From positions 1,496,470 to 1,560,469 of the forward strand of contig CAXAMN010021584.1 in NCBI GenBank assembly GCA_963970005.1: a DNA stretch of 64,000 bases, read 5' to 3'. The position numbers and the translations under genes were made by a program. Positions 43,402-53,600 of this stretch are shown piece by piece. The notes beneath the pieces were generated by a model. That model was given only the letters and a program-made list of their open reading frames with translations. It was not told where the DNA came from and did not search any database. The stretch is from Durusdinium trenchii. Its lineage: Eukaryota; Sar; Dinophyceae; Suessiales; Symbiodiniaceae. Positions within the stretch are counted from its first letter, which is position 1. Each line of letters begins with the position of its first letter.

Positions 43402-43535
43402 CCGTTGAGCTAGGAGGTTCAAGACGACTTCTTAAAGAGAAGAAGTTTTCTCCGGGCCGGTGCGCGTAGTTAGGTTCTTCTTAGTCTGTGCTTAAGGTTT
43501 TCGCGTTGAGCATTCTCATTTTGTTTGCATTGTGT

Positions 43536-43648
43536 GGTGTCCTTAGACACCGTACAATTTCAAGTGGGGTCCTTAGACTCCATTTGATTGCAGTTTGGCC
43601 GTCTTTCCTCACAAGCACACTCGAAGGGTGTCCTTAGACACCATTCGA
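43536..43648 (+). promoter_or_regulatory. Three repeated hairpins with CTTA loop in the 5' leader
   Basis: GGTGTCCTTAGACACC at 43,536-43,551, a G-U version GGGGTCCTTAGACTCC at 43,566-43,581, and a longer one centred on GGTGTCCTTAGACACC with TCGAA/TTCGA flanking stem at 43,621-43,648. All share GTC-CTTA-GAC. They would form stem-loops in RNA; role unknown (packaging, translation or splicing signal are possibilities). Confidence 0.6.
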
Positions 43649-43828
43649 TCTTTGTTACAGGCTTTATTTGTCTCCAAGGATGGTTTCTAAAGAAGTCTCT
43701 TGCACGATTTCTCAATTTATCTATGATGATATCCTCGATTCATTTGAGGCAAAAGGAATTTTCTCACAGCTCAGCAGACTTTCTTTAGCTGCTTCACCTC
43801 GCATTTTTTTCTCTGTCGTTTTCCTAGC

Positions 43829-46800
43829 ATGATCAACACAGTCCGTTTTAGCCGAAATCTTTTCATAGTTGGTGAAGATGAGTACAATAATGTCTGTGCT
43901 GCCGCTTCTGGAAGTCATCCAATAGACATTGTCATTTATGGAATACAAAGTCGATTGCAAGATATCATTTTGCAACTCTACCACTCAGGCTCTCAACTAC
44001 GACATGTGCTTCTTTTTCATGAGTGCACTTTGAGTGCTACTTGTGTTGACCTAACGATTGGGGTTTGCACTTCGTTAAAAAGACATCGAGCTCACATACA
44101 GCGAATTAGCAAATACAAAAGCTTTGAATTCGCACAAAATGGAGGCTCGCGCACCTTTACCAAAGCTACATATTTCGTTGCGCTCAATGCCAATCGCAAT
44201 GTAAATAGCTTTGAAGTCTTCTCGCCAAGTCTGGAATATACAGAAACATGGCTGTGTTCCAGCAAGTCCTTCACGTCACAGATCCAAGCTGCAATTACTG
44301 CCGTGCCTGGAGTCTTTCGGTTTCGAGTTTACACGCGTGACCCCCCTCTCCATACAGAGCTTGGAGCGACGGACCGATGCTGTGTCACTTTTGGCATTGC
44401 TGAATCAGAAGTTCAAACAGTGACTGATTCCCTGGTGTCGATCTATGATTGTCTCAGTCAAGAAGTTGCCTCCTCCGCTCAGCAAGACCTCCAAAGAGTG
44501 ATTCCACTCTTTTGGAATGTACGTCCTAGTGATGCCCCTGCTTTCTATTGCTTTCACACTGTCACCTTTTTAGATATCAGATCTTGCACGCAAGAGGAAA
44601 GATGGCAACTTCAGAGCATTTTGATTGACATGAATATTCCATACTATATCCAAAAAAGACTGCTCTTGGTCATCTATGCTGAAGGAACTGAACTAGAAAA
44701 CTTTAGGCTCAGAACCTTCCAAGAACAGATTAAGATTCCATTTGGCAAAGAAGAAGGTAGCCTGCAATGTTCTTTCACCGCGGGAACCGATGAAAACCTT
44801 TGGACTGTTGATTTTGGTACGACAGGAAGTGACACTCATGAAGCCTTTCAGATTGAGGATGATGGATCTCTTATGATGAAAGATGGGATCGTCGATGTCG
44901 ATTTTAGTAAGAAGCTACAAAAAGTCTTGGGAGCTATACAGATCCGACCTGCTGTAGTACATGTCCAAGACAAAGGCCAGCAGAAAGTTGTTGCCTTTTA
45001 TGCATCACCTACGTTGTTCCCACGAATACCTAGCACTTTCATTGACCACAAGGCTAATAAAAGAATTGTCCACTACAAGCAACCTGATGTCCATACCACT
45101 GAAAGGACCTCCAACATTTATGTTAAAGAAACCAAAACTGATCACCACGTTGGTGCACATAATAAAGGACTATGTCAAGGTGCTCGACTTAGTGGATTCT
45201 TCCCTCTGCCAGGTAACAGCATGTCACGTAGAAGATTTGGACAGTTACAAGTTTTTAGCTTTGAAATTGGCAAGAGAGATGTAGCTGTTGATCTCCTTGA
45301 TGAGATTGTTCCCATTTGCTTTGTTGAAGCTGAACTCTCTATCAAGGAGGCCTCTTACCTTCTTGATATTCTAATGAAACAAAAGCACCTCCTTGACCAT
45401 CATACTATTTTCCTCGCATGCACTGCCACAAAGCCACCAATCCAGCTGCATAAAGAAGATGTTATCACTACCTTGCCGGAGTATGAAAGTATCATTCACT
45501 GCCAAATTGAACCTGGTCAGAAGCTACAAGTACTTCAACCACGTTTTGAAAGAGGCAAGGTCTCACGGTGCCTCAATAATGCACTTGAGCTCAGTGTCTA
45601 TGACCGCGCGAACCTTATTCTCTTCTTACCGGGTCAAATGGACATTCATGATGTCTTTGGGAAAGCGCCTGTTGGCCGTGTCCTGTCAATTTGGTACAAC
45701 AATCACTTGTCGCACCAAAAACATGATACGAAGCCTGCTGCAACAAAGCAGGCGGCAAATTTTACTGGCAGCAGCCCCCAATGTAGCATAAATGCCCAAA
45801 TAGATACCACTTTCACTGGTGAATGTCGTGACAACAAACAATCGCCTACTCGTTCGATACCATCTTCATCTGATCACAATCAAGATGCAGTCAGTCCTTT
45901 ACAGACTGAAATTGATGCAACGGGATCTATATCCAATGAAGAAGAAATGACTCCAGAACAGAATTCTGACTCTTTGTTCAAAGATGGTGATGAACATCAA
46001 GCCGCAAATCGAGGAAGTCAGGTTAGTCCAGCATCTCCCTTACGTCAAAAGTCTGGAACACCTGCATGCGTTCCCAATATCCAATGTGACCCCCTTTCAG
46101 CAAACCAATCAATGCAAGTTGATGAAGGCTCTGCCTTGCGCTTCGCTCACAGTGAAGTAAAGCAAGATGGTGCCAAACATCCAAAAGGAGTGCAACAATC
46201 CCAATCATACTCTACCGAGAGTCGCCAAGCTAAAGAGCTCCCTGAAGAAAAGGTTATTGTTCCCTTTTCCTTCAAAGACAGTACATCGGACAATGAAGCC
46301 TCACAGCTTTCGACAGATTCGTTCTGTGAACAGGTATACCAAGATTTACAACAACAATTAGAAGACGATCCAAAGAAAGAAACAGGCCATAGTGCCCTCT
46401 TGACTGAGTCAAAACACACTATTGAAGTGATTACAGACAGAAAGCCATCCACACAAAAAAGCACAAGTGACACGCGCCAACAGCCAGTCAAGAAACCTGC
46501 TGCAAAACCTACCCCCAAACGAGGTGATGGCCTTAGTCATCGTCTTGTAAAACGAGGAATCAACGCACAACATGCCTCCGTGTGTGATACTAACCGAAAC
46601 TCAATGAATGGAGTTCTCCAAAACAAACGTCGACAGTCTTATACACAACAGATACAGCAGATGATCAGCCAGGATGTCTCCTTGCAAAACATGGATTTTC
46701 AGGATGAAGATATTCAACGAGCAGTCTCCTTGTATGAGAATCTCAATGCCACTGCTTGTTACTATACGGCTGCACTGCGTATTGTATCCAAGGCAAATTG

Positions 46801-49726
46801 GAACAAACAAGTAAACTTTGAGAATCACATTGGTCACAGAGCAATGGTTGCTGTAGCCAAAGGATGGACTTGTGCATCCTATCTACCGAATGATGATTTT
46901 GATCACTACCACTTAGCATTGGCCATGTCGACTCTACCCAAAGATACTCATATGGACCTGCTGAGAACATATGAGTCCATTGTCGCGATCATTCCGCCTC
47001 CCTTTCATGATTTACTCGGATCTAGAGTCTCGTTTACCTGCCTGAGTTGTCATAGAATTGCTGAGCACAATGTTGCTACATTCATTGTCACCGGTTTACC
47101 GACGGGACTTTTGCTACACATTGCCTTCTTTGAAGCTGCCTTTCCATGGTCAGAGCATCTTTTGCCCATTGGATGTGATAATGGAAGAAATGCCGGTCAA
47201 GAATGTCAAGAATGTGCCAGTAACTTTAATTGGGCCACCATCTCTTGTTCGCCCTGCCGGCTGGTGTGGCTGCACTTTCAACGAGAGAGGCAGCCACTTG
47301 CAACTGACTACGAAAAGCTCCTTGACAAAGATACCTTCCAATCGAGTGGGCAGATTTGGCAATGTATTGCATTAGTCATTCATCAGGGTCCAGACCCACT
47401 AAATGGCGAACAGCAACCCTGTGAGCACTTTTACGTGTTAGAGCATGAAAATGTCAATTCCACAACGCTGAAGTATGATAATGCTACTGGACTGAGTCAA
47501 CTAAGTGTCTCACAAATCAAAGCAGGTGATCGAATTTGCGGTATCCTGTATCGACATGCGACAATTTCGAGCACATGGTCCCACACGCGGCCTCCGAAGC
47601 GAATGTCGAATATAGTGCGTGGCAGAGACTCCAAACGTGCCAAGAACAAATTTGGGCAGCGAGAAGTGAGTGCGCCCAAAAGAAAACAGGCTATCAAAAG
47701 GACCATTGATGCTGGAAATCGAACAGATACTATTGGCCTTGTTCCTATTAGTATGAATGAACTCCAAGCTACCTACATTCCGGAGAAGCTATGCCCACCG
47801 CCACCCGGTGATGCAACTATTCCTGCGGAGCAACTTAAAGCAGTTGAAACATCCTTGTCGCAGTCTTCACAGGCGGATCACCTTACATCGCCTGCCTCAC
47901 CAATTGATCAACCCATGCAGAGTTGCGAATCCAATCCACCATACGCTGTTCTGAGTATGTTTGATGGTTGCGGGTCGTCATTAGACATCCTGATTGAGAA
48001 GTTTGGCTATCGCCCCAAAGTCTGTGTGCTGTGTGAAAGGGATGAAACGCTCAGATATTTGGTTGCAGAAAAGCATGGAATCTCCGTCAATGTGCAGTGG
48101 ATACATAGCCTCAAAGGAGGTATCTTCCTCTATGCGAATGATGTTGACATTCTCTTTGACGATGGAGCAAGAATCTTAAGAGAGTTTGTCACCTTGAGTG
48201 ACTATTGTCATGTTTTTGTTATTGGAGGCAGTCCCTGCACTGACCTCACCTATGCAGGTCAGGAACATGGACGCTTAGGCATTTGTGGCCCCGATAGCGT
48301 CTTTTTCTTTACGATGCATCTCGCGCTATACCTACTTGGTACAGTCCTCCCTAAGACACACATTCGTTTTCTCATTGAGAATGCAGGTTCTATGCATTAT
48401 GATCACTTTACCTTCATTAGAGCCTGCCTTGGCCTAGCACACATTACACGGGACAAGATGACGTGGTGTACTTCTAAAATATCACCAGCTAAAAGACTCC
48501 GTCTCTTTTTCCAAAACAATATTCTACACGACACGGTTGACTCTCAAGTCTTGTGCCAAGAAGACTTACAATGGCCGGCTGACTGGAAACCACTGTCCAT
48601 CCATGACAAAGGGAAGTTTCGTGATGTTTTTATCAAACCCTTCATGCGACCCCTTGAAGTCCTCAGTGACACTGCACTTCGTTACAGCTGGACCAGTTAC
48701 CATCCTGCAGCGTTACTGTGGAGAACATCGTACTGGCACACACATGAACGGTTTGCTGTAATAGCAAACATGTTCACTGATAGTTCGGTTCCTGCCTTCC
48801 AATGGAGCGATTTTATCCCTGCGATTTATTTTCCGGCATGGAAGCGCTTCTTGAGTTGTTTCTACAACAAAACCTCATCTAATCCAGAGAAGGATGCTGT
48901 GCTTCGTGATGTCCTCCCCTTATTTCACAACAGCAGTATAAGAGTTCCCTTCCGCTTCTTAACCGACACCGAGGTTTTGCAAGTCTCAGGGCTTAGTCGC
49001 AACTTTGCCACTATCTCGCGTCTTAAACATGTCTTGCATTCGCACACAATTCGCTCATTCGTTGGCAACTCTTTCCATCCTAAGCTTATCAGCCTTGCTA
49101 TTGGTACGCCTGATCATGTTCGAGCATGGATCCAAGGCAAAACCGAATGTTTCTTTGGTGTGGCTTCCCCGGATGACGTTAGACAAGGTTATATCTCCTT
49201 TCGACAAACCATTGAAAACAACCTCAAGATTTCGGGCAGAAGCACCCAAATTACAATTGTGCCAGAACCTTACCGACACATCAACTATCGGAATTTAGTT
49301 ATGTCACCAGTCAAGAAACCCCCAATTGCTCAACCTATAGTCACGCAAAAGCTGCCACACTATCTCACCAAAGAGGCTATTGACAACAGTAACAAGCATA
49401 GACGAGATCAACGTTTTGACATCCTAGGCAAAGAGCCTCTGATCAAGTTTCTTACTGATCTAAACCTCCTTGACTACGCAGAGCAAGCAGCGGTGCCGCA
49501 GTGGATTTTTTTCAATGAAGAGATTGTACAAGCCTTATGCACTCTCTCTGCCGACAGTGATGCCCTTAATGTTTATCAGCAAGAACTATTGCATCATTGT
49601 ACCTATCACAGAATCATTCTCTTTCTTCGCCAACTTCTTATTACAATCAAAATCGCTGACACAGGTTTCATTGTTTGCTGGCTTGCCCATCAGCCAATTC
49701 ATGTGAGATATCTTGGCCCTAGCTGA
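43829..49726 (+). CDS. USP-like deubiquitinase domain fused to DNMT3-like C5 cytosine methyltransferase
   Basis: 1,965 residues from ATG 43,829. Residues 1-590 form an unrecognised globular region; 590-930 is a polar, low-complexity linker. Residues 970-1230 resemble a ubiquitin-specific protease: a Cys box NATACYYTAAL (Cys977), zinc pairs C1071/C1074 and C1126/C1129, ALVIHQG, then EHFYVLEH (His1200) and KYDNATG (Asp1217). From 1371 to about 1760 is a complete methyltransferase: motif I FDGCGSS (1378), motif IV GGSPCTDLT (catalytic Cys1470), ENAGSM (Glu1517), a motif VIII-like AKRLRLFFQN, and a C-terminal VGNSFHPKLI as motif X. The GGSPC-DL form points to the DNMT3 group. The USP call is mine from motifs. 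No stop or frameshift inside, so the copy may be functional. Confidence 0.85.
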   Translation: MINTVRFSRNLFIVGEDEYNNVCAAASGSHPIDIVIYGIQSRLQDIILQLYHSGSQLRHVLLFHECTLSATCVDLTIGVCTSLKRHRAHIQRISKYKSFEFAQNGGSRTFTKATYFVALNANRNVNSFEVFSPSLEYTETWLCSSKSFTSQIQAAITAVPGVFRFRVYTRDPPLHTELGATDRCCVTFGIAESEVQTVTDSLVSIYDCLSQEVASSAQQDLQRVIPLFWNVRPSDAPAFYCFHTVTFLDIRSCTQEERWQLQSILIDMNIPYYIQKRLLLVIYAEGTELENFRLRTFQEQIKIPFGKEEGSLQCSFTAGTDENLWTVDFGTTGSDTHEAFQIEDDGSLMMKDGIVDVDFSKKLQKVLGAIQIRPAVVHVQDKGQQKVVAFYASPTLFPRIPSTFIDHKANKRIVHYKQPDVHTTERTSNIYVKETKTDHHVGAHNKGLCQGARLSGFFPLPGNSMSRRRFGQLQVFSFEIGKRDVAVDLLDEIVPICFVEAELSIKEASYLLDILMKQKHLLDHHTIFLACTATKPPIQLHKEDVITTLPEYESIIHCQIEPGQKLQVLQPRFERGKVSRCLNNALELSVYDRANLILFLPGQMDIHDVFGKAPVGRVLSIWYNNHLSHQKHDTKPAATKQAANFTGSSPQCSINAQIDTTFTGECRDNKQSPTRSIPSSSDHNQDAVSPLQTEIDATGSISNEEEMTPEQNSDSLFKDGDEHQAANRGSQVSPASPLRQKSGTPACVPNIQCDPLSANQSMQVDEGSALRFAHSEVKQDGAKHPKGVQQSQSYSTESRQAKELPEEKVIVPFSFKDSTSDNEASQLSTDSFCEQVYQDLQQQLEDDPKKETGHSALLTESKHTIEVITDRKPSTQKSTSDTRQQPVKKPAAKPTPKRGDGLSHRLVKRGINAQHASVCDTNRNSMNGVLQNKRRQSYTQQIQQMISQDVSLQNMDFQDEDIQRAVSLYENLNATACYYTAALRIVSKANWNKQVNFENHIGHRAMVAVAKGWTCASYLPNDDFDHYHLALAMSTLPKDTHMDLLRTYESIVAIIPPPFHDLLGSRVSFTCLSCHRIAEHNVATFIVTGLPTGLLLHIAFFEAAFPWSEHLLPIGCDNGRNAGQECQECASNFNWATISCSPCRLVWLHFQRERQPLATDYEKLLDKDTFQSSGQIWQCIALVIHQGPDPLNGEQQPCEHFYVLEHENVNSTTLKYDNATGLSQLSVSQIKAGDRICGILYRHATISSTWSHTRPPKRMSNIVRGRDSKRAKNKFGQREVSAPKRKQAIKRTIDAGNRTDTIGLVPISMNELQATYIPEKLCPPPPGDATIPAEQLKAVETSLSQSSQADHLTSPASPIDQPMQSCESNPPYAVLSMFDGCGSSLDILIEKFGYRPKVCVLCERDETLRYLVAEKHGISVNVQWIHSLKGGIFLYANDVDILFDDGARILREFVTLSDYCHVFVIGGSPCTDLTYAGQEHGRLGICGPDSVFFFTMHLALYLLGTVLPKTHIRFLIENAGSMHYDHFTFIRACLGLAHITRDKMTWCTSKISPAKRLRLFFQNNILHDTVDSQVLCQEDLQWPADWKPLSIHDKGKFRDVFIKPFMRPLEVLSDTALRYSWTSYHPAALLWRTSYWHTHERFAVIANMFTDSSVPAFQWSDFIPAIYFPAWKRFLSCFYNKTSSNPEKDAVLRDVLPLFHNSSIRVPFRFLTDTEVLQVSGLSRNFATISRLKHVLHSHTIRSFVGNSFHPKLISLAIGTPDHVRAWIQGKTECFFGVASPDDVRQGYISFRQTIENNLKISGRSTQITIVPEPYRHINYRNLVMSPVKKPPIAQPIVTQKLPHYLTKEAIDNSNKHRRDQRFDILGKEPLIKFLTDLNLLDYAEQAAVPQWIFFNEEIVQALCTLSADSDALNVYQQELLHHCTYHRIILFLRQLLITIKIADTGFIVCWLAHQPIHVRYLGPS

Positions 49727-50455
49727 GCTGCAAACCTGTATTTATTGCGTCTCCATGACACGCTTGAGATTCTGCTCTTCAAGCATGGTGGAGACCCTGT
49801 GCGTATTCAACAGCCTCTGCAATCGTCCCCCTGGTATCGCTCCATGTTTGGTTTCCAAACAAAACCCCAGGGAGTTGGAACTGAACGCCTATGCGCCTTT
49901 GCAATCCAACAAGAACGCATATGTACAATCACCGAAAAACCATGGACGCATAGCTTTGTTGAGCCAGGATGTGCTTTGTGGCGGCTTTCCCACCTTTTGC
50001 TAGCAGCAGAGAATAATGTATGCAAGGAACCCTTTGCAAACGTTTGTCACCTTGCGTTAGGGAACTTTCCTGTCGTTCTTATTGGGGGGCTACTTCAGGA
50101 TTGGTGCCTTAGCATCTGTCTTGAAAGCGCACGGGCAGCCCACCCACAACTCCAAGAAGCTATCTGGCAAGCAGATAAATTGCCCAACTACTGTCTGCTG
50201 CTCATCCACCAATTGGAAACCCCTGAAGCCAGCAATAGTGAAAGGCTGATCTCCCTGACGCCCACACCACACAACCAGCATCCAGTTCTTCCAGAAATCA
50301 GTGTAACAGAACAAGCCGCTGCTTGCATCCCTACTGAGGCTTGTATTGATGATTGTCAGCTTATGACGCTCAAATCAGTTTGGTACGCCTGCACGCAAGG
50401 AGAGATTTCAGCAAAGATTTTTCACAGTGCTAAGGCACTGCTACACGCTGAATGA
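49727..50455 (+). CDS. In-frame extension of the methyltransferase ORF after one TGA
   Basis: About 242 codons in exactly the same frame as the methyltransferase ORF, separated only by the TGA at 49,724-49,726. The first in-frame ATG is over 30 codons in, which argues against independent initiation. The protein has normal coding character (WYRSMFGFQTKPQGVGTERLCAF, CALWRLSHLLLAAE, GNFPVVLIGGLLQDW) but no known domain. Either the stop is read through, or it is a recent nonsense change, or the original protein ended 242 residues later. Confidence 0.6.
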   Translation, partial: AANLYLLRLHDTLEILLFKHGGDPVRIQQPLQSSPWYRSMFGFQTKPQGVGTERLCAFAIQQERICTITEKPWTHSFVEPGCALWRLSHLLLAAENNVCKEPFANVCHLALGNFPVVLIGGLLQDWCLSICLESARAAHPQLQEAIWQADKLPNYCLLLIHQLETPEASNSERLISLTPTPHNQHPVLPEISVTEQAAACIPTEACIDDCQLMTLKSVWYACTQGEISAKIFHSAKALLHAE

Positions 50456-50654
50456 CGCGATTATGTCATCTACCTATTAAATCTCTCCGATTAGTGCAGC
50501 GTACCCTCTCTACTGGCCTCAAAGCAGCATATTGGCATATCAACCGACAAACAAATGCATCTATTACGCAAGTCTCCTCCCTCCACTTCCTGATACATTT
50601 TATTTACCCCCGTCTGCCATACCGGCAGATCCTGATTCAGGACCTCCTTAACGT

Positions 50655-53600
50655 GTGTGTGGCTTTGACGACAATGTCAACTTGTCTGATGCTCTCCTCT
50701 CTCTACGAGTCAATATTGGCAAGTTCACAGACTGTATAGTCACAGACCCATCCGCGTCTGTCGGCGACACTTCGTTCATTCTTCCAAATGAAATACAATC
50801 CCTACGCCACATCCCCACAAGGTTCTGGCAACTCTGCCACAAAATTCTACAATTCCGGGAGCAGAGACCGAGTAATTTGCCAGTCTCTGTCAAAGGAATT
50901 CACTCTTGGAATCTCAATAGCTGGTCTCCTGGACTTCCCACCAATGTGCACAAGACTTGGATAGTCAAAGCTATGTTGAAACAGGCCCCTGTATTATTAC
51001 AGGAAACAAAATGGGATCAAGCCAATCTCCAATACTTATCCCACATGTGGCCTGACATCAAAGTAGTTGCTACTTTAGCTAAACACAATCCGGGTGAGCA
51101 AGCTGGAGTTGCGATCCTGTTTCCTCCAGGCTGGAAGGTCCTAGAAGAACGTATTTTGGTTCAACATTACGCAGTTGCTGCCCGCGTTGAATACCAAGCT
51201 TGCACTATATGGCTTGTCTCGATCTATATACCTCCGAGCAGCCCTAAGGCTTTTGTATCCAACACCCTACAAACCATTATCGCACTGACTGATTATCCAG
51301 TCTTTGTAGGAGGAGACTTTAATCGGTGTGATCAAAATCATTTTCACACGTGGGATGACTTCCTAGTGCAGGCTGGACTCACTGATGTTGACCCTGCACT
51401 TCCTACTTACAAGTACAAAGACCAGGAATCCTCGTTTGATAGATTTTTGGTACCTAGTCTCTTCCTTGACGCAACGCAACTCTTTGCTTGCATTTATGGC
51501 AGGTACCGGATCGATACCTGCCATCACAAAGCTCTGATGCTCAGGCTAAAGATGAAACCGCGACTTCGACCACATCCACAGTCTGAAAAGCATCACACCA
51601 TACCGACTCAAGTTTTTCTTGATCCAACGATTGCATCAGAAAGTCTACAGGCAGTTGCAAGACAAGCTTCCCTACTTGCTCTCAAACGAAAAATCTCGCT
51701 AGCGCAGGAGACTAAGCCTGCTAGTGTCATGTTATCACACCACAGTCGTGCCATAGTTTGGAGTTGGTGGAGGACACACTCTTGTCACTTCAAAAAATTG
51801 GCCCCGTTAAAGCGACTATACAAACTTCTTGGCAAAGAACAAACGCACCTGCATATACGACAGGAAGAACTACGCCTATTGTATGAGCAGAGCGCGGATA
51901 CTGACCTGCTACAGTCCTGGCAAACTCAGCAGGGATGCCTTCTGATTCCAACTACTGTCATAGCCTCCGCTTTACAAGCAGCTGAAGTCGCAACTGCGAC
52001 AAACACACAGATGCCCTTTGGCACTGACAATACAGACCCAGTGCAGCGAACTCGAAGGCAAAAAATCTTTTGGGATAGACTCAAAACTGTGTGCCCCAAG
52101 GGCACCTTCTATCATGGTCCATTGTTGCAACATAATGGCCAAGAATGTCGTACTGCCCTTGAGTATGATGAAGCCATGCTTGCTACTCGAGACTTTTGGT
52201 TCACGCACCCTGTTCAGTATGATCGAGATTGGCAAGACACGCTTTCGGCTTACCGACGGTGTGTCGTGCCGTGGCCTGTCATTCCGGAGCCCACGGAGCA
52301 AGACTATGTCGAACATCTCCTCCTTACTAAGGATTCTGCTCCGGGCCCTGATGGGCTACCTTATGCTCTTTGGCGGATGTTCCCGCAGCAAACTGCTGCG
52401 ATCCTTCAGGATGACTTTCATCACATTTTAGCTGGTGCGCTAGCACCACCCACCCAGGTAGGAGTATGGATCCCAAAAGCCAAACAAGGGCCCACGGCTG
52501 ATTTTTTTCGGCCTTTAGGCATGCCTGACACGCTTGACAGACTGCAAGATGGCACAGTTGCTGCTATCCTGTTTCGAGTCACCAGGCATAGTTTCCACCC
52601 TGCCCAAACTTTGCTCAACTCCTTTCGAGAGCCGCAAAGGGCAGTGCTAGAAGTGCAAGGAGCTCTGGAGGGCTCGTCCCCGGCTTCTGCCCTCTTTGCT
52701 GATCTATCCAAAGCATTTGAGCGCATTAATGCACATTGGATCCTTCACATATTACGCATTCGACAGTGCTCCCCTTGGGTCCTCCAATTTGCGCGTTATC
52801 TTTTGTTTGGTAGAAGAATCAGACACAAAGTACAAGGGCGGCTTTTACCTGCGAGGAATGTGCATTCTGGAGTTGATATGGGGCGATCCACATCAGTATA
52901 TTTCTTCTGCCTTGCCATGGATCCTATTTTTGTCGTTCTCAATCAAAGTCCGCAAGTTTTAGTTGTTGCAGGATATGTTGATGACACTACGATAGTTGGT
53001 CGGCAAACAGACCCGAACTGGGTCCGAGAGGTTTTTCAGAACATAAGAAAATGGAAGTCTGCTGGTATTGTCATGGACACACATCACTGTTGGCAAGTCG
53101 GATTTTCCAGCAGAGCTCTTGACGAAAACATGCTGCACAGAGTTGAAGATGTCTGGGGTCATGTAACTCCTATTCATGAATCAGGACAAGCCACTTGCAG
53201 TGCTGCGCTGCAACGTGTCCCTGGATATGCACGTCGCTTTGTCCTTAGACACGGTGACCACTGCATACATATGGCCTCAGAGGCCATACCCAGACTGGTA
53301 ACTGAAGGGCACCCCATGCTTTGCCAATTGGCTGCTAGTCCATGCCAGTGCCGATCCAAAACACAACTGCTCACAAATGTCAGTTACGCTGCTGAGCAAC
53401 TGTTTTGTCTGGACCAAGCTGGCCTAGGCGGTCAGTGCATAGTGCCGTCAACAGTCAACCTTGGCCTAACAATCCATACAGGATGGACATGTCAACTCAC
53501 CAATGAGACCATGGTCAAAATACCGTTGCAATTATCTCTTACCACTCTGCTGTCAAAGCAGCTGGTGAAATTCCGGACGAGGCTTGCTGCTGCTAATCGG

